Below, piece after piece: positions 33,768 to 42,892 of a stretch of DNA of 56,164 bases. The translations under genes and the position numbers were made by a program. The stretch comes from Oscillospiraceae bacterium (GTDB lineage: Bacteria; Bacillota; Clostridia; Oscillospirales; Oscillospiraceae). The stretch spans positions 1 through 56,164 of the forward strand of contig JAGBEA010000027.1 of assembly GCA_017937195.1 (NCBI GenBank), written 5' to 3'. Numbering within the stretch: the stretch's first letter is position 1; each line of letters starts with the position of its first letter. The notes under the pieces were generated by a model. That model searched no databases. It saw nothing but the letters and a program-made list of their open reading frames with translations, and was not told the DNA's origin.

Positions 33768-33801
33768 CAACATAGAATGAGGTTTCGCTCATTCTATGTT
33801 G
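33768..33801. promoter_or_regulatory. Perfect 14-base inverted repeat
   Basis: CAACATAGAATGAG and its exact complement flank GTTTCG, about 60 bases before the 67-residue gene. It lacks a T run, so it reads as an operator or a leader hairpin rather than a terminator. Confidence 0.5.
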
Positions 33802-33859
33802 CATTATGCCACATAATTTGGTAAAATACTCACATCATGTGGTATTTGGAGAGCGAATT

Positions 33860-34063
33860 ATGAATGAAAAAGAAAAATACGATCTCGCTTTTGAGCAATT
33901 TTTGGAAGGGCGCACCTACGAAGCCGCTGAAGCGCTTCTGTTTTCCGTTGCAGCAAAAGCCTTTGAAGCCGGCTGGCTGGCTGCCGGCGGGCAATCTCTC
34001 TCCCACAGCAAGACGGAAGACAAATATGCCTTTTTGCGCCAGTTGATCCGGCACAACAAATAA
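33860..34063 (+). CDS. Small hypothetical protein
   Basis: I do not recognise this 67-residue protein. It reads MNEKEKYDLAFEQFLEG, then RTYEAAEALLFSVAAKAFEA and a Lys/Arg-rich end with FLRQLIRH; it is almost wholly helical and has no signal peptide. TTGGAG precedes the ATG. Its stop codon lies within the shared terminator. It is divergent from an XRE gene, an arrangement common for regulator-target pairs. Confidence 0.6.
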   Translation: MNEKEKYDLAFEQFLEGRTYEAAEALLFSVAAKAFEAGWLAAGGQSLSHSKTEDKYAFLRQLIRHNK

Positions 34064-34087
34064 AGCAGAGCCCTGCGGCTCTGCTTT
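34062..34087. terminator. Bidirectional terminator
   Basis: AAAGCAGAGCC and GGCTCTGCTTT pair across CTGC, with T-rich flanks on both sides. Confidence 0.85.
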
Positions 34088-34092
34088 ATTTG

Positions 34093-34932
34093 TTATTCTG
34101 CACTCTTCAATCTCTCACACAGCATGGGGATGGCGCGCTCGAACTCCACGCCGTACCATGTGCCGTTGGGGTCTTCCGTTGTGACACGGATGCACTCTAG
34201 CGTGTAGTCCACCGCCAGCTTCAGCGCATCCTCCATAGAAAGACCGCGCATCACCCCGCCCATCACAACGGAGGAGAAGATATCGCCGGTGCCGTGGAAG
34301 CTGGCGGGCATTTTTTCGTTGAAGTAGGTGAAATACTCGCCCGTGGCGCCGTCATAGCTCATCACGCCCAGCTTGCCCTCCTCAAAGGACACGCCGGTCA
34401 GCACCGCCCGCTTGGCGCCCAGCGCCACCAGACGCTGCAGCAGATCGCGGATATACCCCTCGTCATACTGCTCGCGGTACTCCACGCCGGTCAGCAGGCA
34501 GGCCTCGGTGATATTGGGGATCACCACATCGGCGCGGGCCGCCACCTTTGCCATCTGGGCAGGGAACTCTGGTCCGAAAGCAGGATACAGCTTGCCGTGA
34601 TCGGCCATAGCGGGATCCACGAAGATCATCGTATTCTCGCCGCCCAGCAGATCGAAGAAGGCACACACATCGCCCACCTGCTCCGCGCTGGCAAGATAGC
34701 CGGTATAGATGGCGTCAAACTGCACCTGCTCGTCCTTCCAGTGGCGGGCAATGGGCAGAATCTGATCGCTGAGATCGCAGCAGGTGAAATTTTGGAACAT
34801 CGTATGGGTGCTGAGCACAGCGGTGGGCACGATGGCACACTCCACACCCATAGCGGAAATGATGGGCAGCGCCACCGTCAGCGAGCAGCGACCCAAGCAG
34901 GAAATATCCTGAATGCTGGCAATTCGTTTCAT
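34093..34932 (-). CDS. pdxY: Pyridoxal/pyridoxamine kinase
   Basis: The enzyme phosphorylates B6 vitamers in the salvage of pyridoxal phosphate. The 279-residue ribokinase-fold protein opens MKRIASIQDISCLGRCSLTV, with the family pattern QDISCxGRCSLTVALPI. It has TGYLAS near 75, the PNITEA motif near 138 and the catalytic GTGDIFSS near 219. GAGGTG precedes the ATG. It could be annotated pdxK or pdxY; I am sure only of the kinase class. Confidence 0.88.
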   Translation of the reverse strand: MKRIASIQDISCLGRCSLTVALPIISAMGVECAIVPTAVLSTHTMFQNFTCCDLSDQILPIARHWKDEQVQFDAIYTGYLASAEQVGDVCAFFDLLGGENTMIFVDPAMADHGKLYPAFGPEFPAQMAKVAARADVVIPNITEACLLTGVEYREQYDEGYIRDLLQRLVALGAKRAVLTGVSFEEGKLGVMSYDGATGEYFTYFNEKMPASFHGTGDIFSSVVMGGVMRGLSMEDALKLAVDYTLECIRVTTEDPNGTWYGVEFERAIPMLCERLKSAE

Positions 34933-34950
34933 TGTCTTTCACCTCAAAAT

Positions 34951-34985
34951 AGAATGGTGGTATGCTGACAGCATACCACCATTCT
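34951..34985 (-). terminator. Long hairpin after the nicotinamidase-like gene
   Basis: A perfect 16-base arm (AGAATGGTGGTATGCT) pairs across GAC, followed on the minus strand by ATTTTGAG. It can end the upstream gene; it also forms the leader of the pyridoxal kinase gene. Confidence 0.55.
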
Positions 34986-35030
34986 GGGCATATGAAAATT
35001 GCCAGTTTTGTACTAAACGATAATACCAGT

Positions 35031-35561
35031 TTAGTTGTTTTCAATGACGATCTGGCAGAAAGACATCGTGGTCAGCGCCGCCTGATGACTCTCGGGCGTG
35101 ACGCCGGCGCAGCAGGCGGCATCCACCGTCATATCCGTCTCGGGGAAGGCTGCCTTCAGCAGCAGCGCATTGGACACCACACAGATATCGGTGCAAAGAC
35201 CGATCAGCTCCACGGTGAACTCCTCCTCGCCTGCCAGCTGCTGCACCACCTCCGGCAGTGTGACGGCGCCGAAGGTAGGCTTTTCCACCACCGTGTAGGC
35301 GCGCTCAGCCAGCGCGGCGGCTACCTCTGTGTTGAGCTGCCAGCCCTCCGTATCACGGATGCAGTGGGGCACCGGCAAAAACCGCCCCTCGCGGGTGGTC
35401 ATATAGTTCTGCTCGTGGGTATCGTAGGTGACGATGATCTCTCCGTCAAATGTGCGGATCTTCTCCACCACAGCCGGCACGATCTGCTGCGCCTCGCTTG
35501 TGCCCAGCGCACCGTCCACAAAGTCCTTCTGCATATCCACAACGATCAAAAAACGCTTCAT
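35031..35561 (-). CDS. pncA: Nicotinamidase-like isochorismatase family hydrolase
   Basis: This 176-residue cysteine hydrolase has the catalytic triad: Asp in VVDMQKDFVDGAL (about residues 7-19), Lys in VEKPTFGA (about 94-101) and Cys in LIGLCTDICVVSNALLL (about 121-137). The pattern is closest to nicotinamidase, which converts nicotinamide to nicotinate in NAD salvage. Other isochorismatase-fold hydrolases are possible. ATG 35561 follows AAAGGAGG. It lies 98 bases before pdxY, with a hairpin between. Confidence 0.8.
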   Translation of the reverse strand: MKRFLIVVDMQKDFVDGALGTSEAQQIVPAVVEKIRTFDGEIIVTYDTHEQNYMTTREGRFLPVPHCIRDTEGWQLNTEVAAALAERAYTVVEKPTFGAVTLPEVVQQLAGEEEFTVELIGLCTDICVVSNALLLKAAFPETDMTVDAACCAGVTPESHQAALTTMSFCQIVIENN

Positions 35562-35642
35562 CTCCGCGCCTCCTTTGCTTTGTTGCCTTGATGATACCAC
35601 ATTGCCGCCCAAAATGCACCCACTTTCTGCTGATTTGCCTCA

Positions 35643-35689
35643 TAAACCCACAAAGCAGACGCCGATTGGGCGTCTGCTTTGTGGGTTTA
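35643..35689. terminator. Perfect 21-base hairpin terminator
   Basis: The arms 35643-35663 and 35669-35689 are exact complements around GATTG, with A/T ends. It separates the mgtC gene from the nicotinamidase-like gene. Confidence 0.75.
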
Positions 35690-35733
35690 AGGGTGGTTGA
35701 GGGGTTTTCACTCCTCCGAGGAGAGCATATGTA

Positions 35734-36414
35734 TTATTGCCGCACCGGCAGCGCAATCACTACGTCCTCGCGCTGCTGCAGTTGCTCCAGAAGCGGCTGG
35801 CGCTGATGGGGATCTGCCACCACAAATTCCATGCCCACATGGTTGGCAATGCCGCTGCGGGCAGGTACCACATCCAGCTCCGTGATCTGTGGCAGGATCT
35901 CTTCGTACACCTCTTTCATCTGATGGACATCCATCAGCTCCACATAATAGGCGCCGTCTTCCTTGCTTCTTGCCACGCGCTCTATGCGCATCAGCAGCGT
36001 AATAGTGATCATCACCACCGCAAAGCCCACAAAAGCCGCAGCATAAAAACCTACGCCCAATGCAAGACCGATGCAGGCAGTGGCCCAAAGACCTGCCGCC
36101 GTGGTCAGTCCCGTGACCTGCGCACGGCTGCGCACCATAATGGTGCCGGCGCCCAAAAAGCCAATGCCGGACACCACCTGCGCGCCTACGCGCAGCGGGT
36201 CGCCGTTATAACCCAGCACGCAGGCGGAGTACATACCGATCATGGTGGTCATAGTGGCGCCCAGACACACCAGAATGTGGGTGCGCAGACCGGCCGCCCT
36301 TCCGTGCCGTCCGCGCTCACCGCCGATGCAGCCGCCAAACAGCGCCGCCAGCAATATCCGCACCAGCACCGACCAAATATTCAGTTCAGCCAAAGTCTGC
36401 CAAATGGCGTCCAA
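35734..36414 (-). CDS. MgtC/SapB family membrane protein
   Basis: The 226-residue protein has about four to five N-terminal membrane segments (LVRILLAALFGGCIGGERG near 17, IGFLGAGTIMV near 85, GLWATACIGLALGVGFY near 107). An ACT-like cytoplasmic domain (about 150-226) follows. MgtC proteins are linked to Mg2+ limitation and acid stress, and they modulate the F-type ATPase. The start codon is TTG (36414), with AAGGTGG upstream, the only initiation site that keeps the first membrane segment. It stands alone. Confidence 0.88.
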   Translation of the reverse strand: MDAIWQTLAELNIWSVLVRILLAALFGGCIGGERGRHGRAAGLRTHILVCLGATMTTMIGMYSACVLGYNGDPLRVGAQVVSGIGFLGAGTIMVRSRAQVTGLTTAAGLWATACIGLALGVGFYAAAFVGFAVVMITITLLMRIERVARSKEDGAYYVELMDVHQMKEVYEEILPQITELDVVPARSGIANHVGMEFVVADPHQRQPLLEQLQQREDVVIALPVRQ

Positions 36415-36450
36415 AGCGTTCCACCTTCCTTACATTAGGATCTATATGTT

Positions 36451-37056
36451 TTACTGCACCGACGGCTCTGCTGCCCGCGTATCCTTTGCGCGGGCGCTGG
36501 CATCCAGTCCCCACACAAGGAACCAGCCCAGCAGCACGATGCCGGTGATAAATAAGAAGAAGTAGTTGGTCAGGCTGGTGACCTTCAGCACACCGAAGCA
36601 GACCATAGAATAAAGAAAATACACAACCGCGCAGATGGCCAGCAGCTTGTGATTATAAGTTGCAAACAGCGCCATACTCAGCACTACAACAGTGATGGAC
36701 ATCAGCTCGCCGAACTCCTCACCAAGGCGCAGATGGTCACCCCAGAAAATGGACAGCAAGAAGAACACCATACCAAACAACAACGTTGCAAAGCCCACCA
36801 CCACGCGCATCGGCGGCATCTGAAAACCCTGCGGAGCGGTCTGCTCCTGCTCGGCGGCGGTGCCGCCGCCCACCAGCTCATCGATGGTCACACCGAACAG
36901 GCGGGACATGCGGATCAGCTTATCCAGCTCCGGCACGGCGGAATTGTTCTCCCATTTGGAAACGGACTGGCGGGATACCTCCAGCTCATTGGCAAGATCT
37001 CCCTGCGACAGATTTCGGCTGACGCGGCAGCGATAAATGTTTTCACCCAAATTCAT
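36451..37056 (-). CDS. XRE regulator with C-terminal membrane domain
   Basis: The 201-residue protein has an N-terminal helix-turn-helix (RVSRNLSQGDLANELEVSRQ, then SVSKWENNSAVPE; ends RLFGVTIDELV), a linker and four hydrophobic segments (about 83-107, 117-134, 140-155 and 162-183). Membrane-tethered XRE proteins of this kind are common in Firmicutes and may sense membrane or wall state. GGAGG lies before two ATGs (37059, 37056). I chose the second for spacing. No target gene is evident. Confidence 0.85.
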   Translation of the reverse strand: MNLGENIYRCRVSRNLSQGDLANELEVSRQSVSKWENNSAVPELDKLIRMSRLFGVTIDELVGGGTAAEQEQTAPQGFQMPPMRVVVGFATLLFGMVFFLLSIFWGDHLRLGEEFGELMSITVVVLSMALFATYNHKLLAICAVVYFLYSMVCFGVLKVTSLTNYFFLFITGIVLLGWFLVWGLDASARAKDTRAAEPSVQ

Positions 37057-37210
37057 CATGATACCTCCCGTATCTATCAAAAATGCAGCACGCAGGTGGC
37101 GTGCCGCTCTTAAAGTATGCCCAAATTGTACTCCAAAAAGGATGTAAAGTCTACCAACCACGCTTGAAAAAGTGGCAACCGGCAGTTGCAAGCGCCTCTT
37201 TGGGGTGCGA

Positions 37211-37250
37211 AAAAGCAGCTGCGCAAGGGCTTTTCCCCCTGCGCAGCCGC
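37211..37250 (-). terminator. Terminator of the M23 peptidase gene
   Basis: GCAGCTGCGCAAGGGC pairs with CCCCCTGCGCAGCCGC with two mismatches across TTTT. TTTT follows on the minus strand. Confidence 0.7.
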
Positions 37251-37263
37251 TTATTTTGTGCGT

Positions 37264-37935
37264 TCAGCCCACATACTCCGCCGGATCAATGATCTTGCCG
37301 TCCTTGGAAACGGCAAAGTGGAGGTGGGGTCCCATATTGTGCTCCGCCGCCGCAGTGGCGCCCACCGTGCCGATAATATCGCCGGCAGACACCGTCTGTC
37401 CCTGCCGCACGGGAGGATCGGTCTGCAAACTGCTGTACTGGGTGGTGTAGCCGCCTGCGTGCTCGATCCACACCGTGGTGCCCATCAGCTCGTCATCCAC
37501 CACCGCCACCACTGTGCCGGCGGCAGCCGTTTTTACCGCGTCACCCTCGGCGGCCTGAATGTCCAGCCCATCGTGGGTGCGCCAATCTGCCATGGTTTCG
37601 TCATACAGCAGCTCGTTCATGCTGAACACGGTGACAGTGGTGCCGTCCAGCGGCGAGATCACCTGCGGCAGAAGATCCTCCACCTCGGGGATCTCCTCCA
37701 CCGCCGTCACCGGCTCATCCGGTGTTTTATCCTCCACGGGAGGAGGCGGCACCGGATCAACAGGGGTCTGGTCCACCACGGGAGTGGGGTTTACCACCTC
37801 CTCCGCGGGCGGTTCTTCACGAAATAAGGTGTAATAGCCAAGCACGCCCACAGCCGTCAGGCCAAGGACAAGGGCTATGTAAAAGCCCCTGCCGCCCAGC
37901 AGCGCACGGATCTTGGCGCCGTTGAATCTGCTCAT
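37264..37935 (-). CDS. SpoIIQ-like M23 peptidase
   Basis: The 223-residue protein has one membrane segment (about 19-38, YIALVLGLTAVGVLGYYTLF), a Pro/Glu-rich linker (about 42-85) and a LytM/M23 domain. It keeps the zinc ligands (THDGLDI, with His and Asp, and HLHF), so it should be an active endopeptidase. Size and layout match clostridial SpoIIQ, the forespore protein that pairs with SpoIIIAH, but cell-wall hydrolases of growing cells look similar. AAAGGAAAG precedes ATG 37935. Confidence 0.75.
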   Translation of the reverse strand: MSRFNGAKIRALLGGRGFYIALVLGLTAVGVLGYYTLFREEPPAEEVVNPTPVVDQTPVDPVPPPPVEDKTPDEPVTAVEEIPEVEDLLPQVISPLDGTTVTVFSMNELLYDETMADWRTHDGLDIQAAEGDAVKTAAAGTVVAVVDDELMGTTVWIEHAGGYTTQYSSLQTDPPVRQGQTVSAGDIIGTVGATAAAEHNMGPHLHFAVSKDGKIIDPAEYVG

Positions 37936-38005
37936 AATCGCCTTTCCTTTGGGATCACGATCCCACCGCCAGTTCCGGCCGGCGGCGCGCCGTATTTTTA
38001 ACAGC

Positions 38006-38048
38006 AAAAGAACCTCTGCATCCAGTATGGACAAGCAGAGGTTCTTTT
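38006..38048. terminator. Terminator of gpsA
   Basis: AAAAGAACCTCTGC pairs perfectly with its complement across a 15-base loop, with T on both sides. The stem core recurs at 93-130. Confidence 0.8.
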
Positions 38049-38071
38049 ATACATTTTCAGGAAAAACGATT

Positions 38072-39034
38072 TTACGCGTCAAATTCACCCTTGAGATCAC
38101 GGGTAAACAGCTCCTGCAGCACCTGCGGAGGGTCTGCCTTTTCGTAGAGGATATCATATACCGCCTGACAGATGGGCAGTTCCACGCCGTACTGCTCACC
38201 CAGCTGCAGCATTGCCCGCACGGTGTAGTAACCCTCCGCCAGCTTGGTATAGCTTTCGCCGCGGATAAAGGACTCACCAAACTGGCGGTTGTGGCTCCAT
38301 TGAGAGAACACCGTCGCCTCATAGTCCCCCAGATGGCATAGACCGTAGGCCGACAGTTCGCTGCCGCCCATAGCGCGGATCAAACGCGCCACCTCCCGCG
38401 TACCGCGGCTCATCAGCGCGCCCTTGAGGGAGGACACCCCCGCGCCGTCCAGAAATCCGGCGGCGATGCCCACCACATTCTTGGCAGCGGCACCCACCTC
38501 ATTGCCCAGCAGATCCGAGCCGTAGTAAAAACGGATCAGCTCGCCGGAAAAGGCGTCCACCAACCGCCGCTTTGTCTCCTCATCCGCGCTGTCGATCACC
38601 ATACAGTTGGGGATGCCGCGGTAAAACTCCTGCACGTGGCCCGGTCCCAGCCACACCGCCACCTTGTTGGACGGATGCAGATTCTCTCCGGCGATCTGGG
38701 ACAGCCGCCGCCCTGTGCCGATCTCGATGCCCTTCATACACAGCACGAAGGTCTTATCGCGCAGCGCAAGAGGCTTCAGCTCGTCCATCAGCGATTGCAG
38801 CCCCTGCGAATTGACGGATATGATGACCGTCTCCGCCTCTCGCACCTGCTGCAGATCATTGGTCAACGCAACAGACTCCGGCAGGCGCAGCAGATCGTTT
38901 TCCCGTGTCTGCATAAAGCGCTGCATCCGCGCAGAATCCGCTCTGCCGTACAGCGTCACATCATGACCGATGCTGTCCAGATACCATGTGATCAGTGAGC
39001 CCCAGCGGCCGCAGCCGATAACAAAAACGCGCAT
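38072..39034 (-). CDS. gpsA: Glycerol-3-phosphate dehydrogenase [NAD(P)+]
   Basis: GpsA reduces dihydroxyacetone phosphate to sn-glycerol-3-phosphate for phospholipid synthesis. The 320-residue product shows the dinucleotide fold at the N terminus (VFVIGCGRWGSLI) and the catalytic lysine region in GAAAKNVVGIAAG near 190. YTKLAEGYYTVRA lies near 275. ATG 39034 follows AAGGAGG. In the first glycine motif GCGRWGS replaces the more usual GxGxWGT. It lies between terminators, so it is a single gene. Confidence 0.93.
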   Translation of the reverse strand: MRVFVIGCGRWGSLITWYLDSIGHDVTLYGRADSARMQRFMQTRENDLLRLPESVALTNDLQQVREAETVIISVNSQGLQSLMDELKPLALRDKTFVLCMKGIEIGTGRRLSQIAGENLHPSNKVAVWLGPGHVQEFYRGIPNCMVIDSADEETKRRLVDAFSGELIRFYYGSDLLGNEVGAAAKNVVGIAAGFLDGAGVSSLKGALMSRGTREVARLIRAMGGSELSAYGLCHLGDYEATVFSQWSHNRQFGESFIRGESYTKLAEGYYTVRAMLQLGEQYGVELPICQAVYDILYEKADPPQVLQELFTRDLKGEFDA

Positions 39035-39068
39035 ATTTCTTTCCTCCTTCATAGGAAGCAGCAACAAA

Positions 39069-39100
39069 AATGATCGGAACGGTTTCCCGTCCCGATCATT
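39069..39100 (-). terminator. Terminator of gpmI
   Basis: AATGATCGGAACGG pairs with CCGTCCCGATCATT with one mismatch across TTTC, followed by TTTTTG on the minus strand. Confidence 0.85.
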
Positions 39101-39129
39101 GTAGCACGAAATTGTGAACTTTTATACCC

Positions 39130-40641
39130 TTACTTGACGATCAGTGTCTGTCCGTCCATTTCCTCGGGGCAGGCCAGACCCATCACATCCAGAATGGTAG
39201 GTGCGATATCTGCCAGACGGCCGGGGCGCAGCTCGGCGCCGGCGCCGCAGAGGATGAAGGGCACCAGATTGGTGGTATGGGCAGTCATGGGGCTGCCGTC
39301 GGCCTGCTGCATCTGCTCGGCGTTGCCGTGGTCAGCGGTGACCATAGCGATACCGCCCATCTTCAGCGTTGCATCCACCACGCGGCCCACGCACTCGTCC
39401 ACCGCTTCCACTGCCTTGATGGCAGCTTCCATTACGCCGGTGTGACCCACCATATCGCAGTTGGCGAAATTGAGGATGATCACATCGTACTCGCCGGACT
39501 GGATGCGCTCGACACACTTGTCGCACACCTCGTAGGCGCTCATCTCAGGCTGCAGATCGTAGGTAGCCACCTTGGGGGAAGCCACCAGCACGCGATCCTC
39601 ACCGGGATACTGCTTTTCCACGCCGCCGTTGAAGAAGAAGGTGACATGGGCATACTTCTCGGTCTCGGCGATGCGCAGCTGGGTCAGACCCAGAGAGCTG
39701 AGGTACTCACCCAGCCCGTTCTTCACCATCAGGCGGGGCCAAGCCACCAGCACATTAGGCATCGTGGCGTCGTACTCGGTGCTGCACACATAGGTGGTGG
39801 GGAAATACTCGCGCTGGAAGCCGTCAAACTCGGGGTCCACCAGTGCGCGGGTGATCTCACGGGCGCGGTCGGGGCGATAGTTGAAGAAGATGACGCTGTC
39901 GCCGTCGGAGATGGTACCTTCGCGGTCGCAGACCACGGGCTCCACAAACTCGTCGGTGACGCCGTTGGCATAGGATGCCTCCACTGCGGCAACGGGATCG
40001 GCGTTCTGCACGCCCTCACCGTAGACCATCGCGTCGTAAGCCATCTGCACGCGCTCCCAGCGCTTGTCGCGGTCCATCACATAGTAGCGGCCCATCACCG
40101 TGGCGATCTTGCCGATACCGATCTCACCGCACTTCTTCACGCACTGCGCCACGAAATCGCGGCCGGAGGTGGGGGACACATCGCGTCCGTCCAGAAATGC
40201 GTGGATATAGACCTTCTTCAGGCCCTTTTCCTTGGCCATACGCAGCAGCGCCCACAGATGCTCCACATGGGAGTGTACGCCGCCGTCGGACAGCAGACCG
40301 TACAGGTGCAGAGCGGTGCCGTTCTTCACGCACTCGTCCATAGCCTTGTTGTAGGCCTCGTTGTGGAAGAAGGAGCCGTCTTCAATGGCGCGGCTGATGC
40401 GGGGCAGATCCTGAAACACCACACGGCCGCCGCCGATATTGGTGTGACCCACCTCGCTGTTGCCCATCTGTCCGTCGGGCAGACCCACGTCCAGACCGGA
40501 GGCGGACAGCGTAGTGTTGGCATACTCGGCAAAGAGTCTGTCCAGCACGGGGGTGTTCGCCAGCGTAACGGCATTGCTGCCGCTGGCAGCCGTGAGGCCG
40601 AAGCCGTCCATAATAATGAGCGTAGTCGGAGTTTTGTTCAT
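39130..40641 (-). CDS. gpmI: 2,3-bisphosphoglycerate-independent phosphoglycerate mutase
   Basis: GpmI interconverts 3- and 2-phosphoglycerate using two Mn2+ ions. The 503-residue protein has the alkaline-phosphatase fold with LIIMDGFGL at the start (metal Asp), the phosphorylated serine in QMGNSEVGH (about residues 58-66) and HTGVMEA near 400. VTADHGNAEQM lies near 440. It follows tpiA by 35 bases, in a tpiA-gpmI pair downstream of pgk. Confidence 0.97.
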   Translation of the reverse strand: MNKTPTTLIIMDGFGLTAASGSNAVTLANTPVLDRLFAEYANTTLSASGLDVGLPDGQMGNSEVGHTNIGGGRVVFQDLPRISRAIEDGSFFHNEAYNKAMDECVKNGTALHLYGLLSDGGVHSHVEHLWALLRMAKEKGLKKVYIHAFLDGRDVSPTSGRDFVAQCVKKCGEIGIGKIATVMGRYYVMDRDKRWERVQMAYDAMVYGEGVQNADPVAAVEASYANGVTDEFVEPVVCDREGTISDGDSVIFFNYRPDRAREITRALVDPEFDGFQREYFPTTYVCSTEYDATMPNVLVAWPRLMVKNGLGEYLSSLGLTQLRIAETEKYAHVTFFFNGGVEKQYPGEDRVLVASPKVATYDLQPEMSAYEVCDKCVERIQSGEYDVIILNFANCDMVGHTGVMEAAIKAVEAVDECVGRVVDATLKMGGIAMVTADHGNAEQMQQADGSPMTAHTTNLVPFILCGAGAELRPGRLADIAPTILDVMGLACPEEMDGQTLIVK

Positions 40642-40676
40642 AAGATCCTCGTTTCTGATCAGTTCTCGGTTAAAAA

Positions 40677-41450
40677 TCAGTCCTGATTGGCAGCGTTGAT
40701 GATATCCACAAACTCGTCAGCCTTCAGAGCGGCACCGCCGATCAGGCCGCCGTCGATATCGGGCTGTGCCAGCAGCTCAGCAGCGTTGGAGGCCTTCATG
40801 GAGCCGCCGTACTGGATGGTGATGCTGCGGGCGATACGGGCACCGTACAGATGACGCACGGTGGTGCGGATGAAGGTGCAGACCTCAGCAGCCTGCTCGG
40901 AGGTAGCGGTCTTGCCGGTGCCGATGGCCCACACGGGCTCATAGGCGATGACGCACTTGCGCAGCTTCTCTGCGGGCACGCCGGCCAGAGCGGACTTGAC
41001 CTGCAGAGCGATCAGTTCCATGGTGATGCCCAGCTCACGCTGCTCCAGGCTCTCGCCCACGCAGATGATGGGGTGCAGGCCGGCTTCCAGAGCGGCATGG
41101 ACCTTCTTGTTGACGGTGAAATCGGTCTCGCCGAAGTACTGACGGCGCTCGCTGTGACCGATGATGACATACTTCACGCCCAGATCCTTGAGCATGTCGG
41201 CGGACCACTCACCGGTGTAAGCGCCGGACTTCTCATAGAACAGATTCTCGGCACCGATGGACACGCGCATGTCCTTGAATGCCTTCATAGCGGCGGAAAT
41301 GTTGACGGCGGGGACGCACACAACCACGTCGCACCACTTGGCCTTGGGCAGCAGAGCCTTCAGCTCCTCAGCGAACTTCTTGGTCTCGGTAGCGGTCTTG
41401 TTCATCTTCCAGTTACCGGCGATGATAGTCTTGCGATATCTGCGATTCAT
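40677..41450 (-). CDS. tpiA: Triosephosphate isomerase
   Basis: TpiA interconverts dihydroxyacetone phosphate and glyceraldehyde-3-phosphate. The 257-residue barrel has NWKMNKT near residue 12 (Asn and Lys of the active site), [11 protein letters not shown] near 96 (catalytic His), [14 protein letters not shown] near 169 (catalytic Glu) and the phosphate loop [10 protein letters not shown] near 215. GAGGAG precedes the ATG. It lies between pgk and gpmI. Confidence 0.97.
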   Translation of the reverse strand: MNRRYRKTIIAGNWKMNKTATETKKFAEELKALLPKAKWCDVVVCVPAVNISAAMKAFKDMRVSIGAENLFYEKSGAYTGEWSADMLKDLGVKYVIIGHSERRQYFGETDFTVNKKVHAALEAGLHPIICVGESLEQRELGITMELIALQVKSALAGVPAEKLRKCVIAYEPVWAIGTGKTATSEQAAEVCTFIRTTVRHLYGARIARSITIQYGGSMKASNAAELLAQPDIDGGLIGGAALKADEFVDIINAANQD

Positions 41451-41523
41451 AATACGATTACTCCTCTGTTATTATTTGTATAAATGGATATTGTGCGCAA
41501 AGTTACAACACGAATTTCGATCT

Positions 41524-41651
41524 ATTTTCCGCCGCAGCATGTATGTGGCGGAAAATACCTCTCGCCCTGCCAGTGTGCGAGCGTGCCAGCACGCGAGTGC
41601 GCGCAGCAGGGCGCGTGGGGGTTCCTCAAGGGGGAGCCTGCTCCCCCTTGA
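41524..41651. repeat. Structured GC-rich block between pgk and tpiA
   Basis: The 210-base gap holds no gene. It has TTTTCCGCC/GGCGGAAAA (41524-41553), CCCTGC and GCAGGG around a core of GCGAG/CGAGTGCG repeats (about 41565-41615), and a perfect 11-base hairpin TCAAGGGGGAG/CTCCCCCTTGA (41626-41651). The last may terminate pgk transcripts although no T run follows. The block may be a processing site or a dispersed element. Confidence 0.45.
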
Positions 41652-41660
41652 AATATCATT

Positions 41661-42857
41661 TTACTTATCCAGCAGGCAAGCTACGCCGGGCAGCTCCTTG
41701 CCCTCCATAAACTCCAGAGAGGCGCCGCCGCCGGTGGAGATATGGGTCATCTTGTCGGCATAGCCCAGCTGCTGCACGGCTGCAGCGCTGTCGCCGCCGC
41801 CGATGATGGTGATGGCGTCGGTCTTGCTCAGAGCCTCTGCCACGGCCTCGGTGCCGGCAGCGAAGGCGGGGAACTCAAACACGCCCATAGGGCCGTTCCA
41901 AATCACAGTACCGGCGTCCTTCACAGCGGCGCAGTACAGTTCCACCGTCTTGGGGCCGATGTCCATACCTTCCCAGCCGTCGGGGATCTGGCCGGCTTCC
42001 ACAGTCAGGGTGTTGGCATCGGGGCCGAACTTGTCGCCGCAGACGGTGTCCACGGGCAGCAGCAGCTTCACGCCCTTGGCAGCAGCCTTTGCCACCATCT
42101 CGTTGGCATAGTCCTGCCAATCGGCCTCAAACAGAGAGTTGCCGATCTTGCCGCCCTGAGCGGCGGAGAAGGTGTAAGCCATACCGCCGCCGATGATGAC
42201 GGTGTCAGCGATCTCCAGCAGGTTGTTGATCACGCCGATCTTGGAAGAAACCTTGGAGCCGCCCAGAATGGCCACCAGAGGACGCTTGGGGTTAGCCAGA
42301 GCGCCGCCGATGAAATCCAGCTCCTTCTGGATCAGGAAGCCGGACACAGCGGGCAGGTAATCTGCCACGCCGGCGGTGGAGGCGTGAGCGCGGTGCACAG
42401 CGCCGAAAGCGTCGGACACATAGACCTCAGCCATAGAAGCCATAGCCTTGGCAAGCTCGGGATCGTTCTTAGTCTCGCCCTTTTCAAAACGGGTATTCTC
42501 CAGCAGCAGCACCTGACCGGCCTTGAGAGCGGCGGCCTTTGCCATCGCATCTTCGCCCACCACGTCAGCGGCCATAATGACCTCCTGACCCAGCAACTCG
42601 CTCAGGCGGGCAGCCACGGGCTTCAGGCTCAGTTCGGGCTTCACTTCGCCCTTGGGCTTTCCCATATGGGAGCAGGCGATCACGGCAGCACCCTCAGCCA
42701 GCAGATACTGGATGGTGGGCAGAGCTGCGCGGATGCGCTTATCGTCGGTGATGACACCGCTGCCGTCCTTGGCCATCGGTACGTTGAAGTCGCAGCGCAA
42801 CAGAACCTTCTTGCCGGCTACTTCCACATCTTTCACAGTTTTCTTATTATAATTCAT
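41661..42857 (-). CDS. pgk: Phosphoglycerate kinase
   Basis: Pgk makes ATP from 1,3-bisphosphoglycerate in glycolysis. The 398-residue product has RCDFNVPM near 21, SHMGKPKG near 64, [11 protein letters not shown] near 195, NGPMGVFE near 318 and GGGDSAAAV near 353, all standard. ATG 42857 follows AAGGAG; an in-frame start further up has no ribosome site. It is the first gene of a pgk-tpiA-gpmI order, with no gap or eno in the window. Confidence 0.97.
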   Translation of the reverse strand: MNYNKKTVKDVEVAGKKVLLRCDFNVPMAKDGSGVITDDKRIRAALPTIQYLLAEGAAVIACSHMGKPKGEVKPELSLKPVAARLSELLGQEVIMAADVVGEDAMAKAAALKAGQVLLLENTRFEKGETKNDPELAKAMASMAEVYVSDAFGAVHRAHASTAGVADYLPAVSGFLIQKELDFIGGALANPKRPLVAILGGSKVSSKIGVINNLLEIADTVIIGGGMAYTFSAAQGGKIGNSLFEADWQDYANEMVAKAAAKGVKLLLPVDTVCGDKFGPDANTLTVEAGQIPDGWEGMDIGPKTVELYCAAVKDAGTVIWNGPMGVFEFPAFAAGTEAVAEALSKTDAITIIGGGDSAAAVQQLGYADKMTHISTGGGASLEFMEGKELPGVACLLDK

Positions 42858-42892
42858 ACAAACACGCTCCTTATGCGTATGGAATAACAAAA

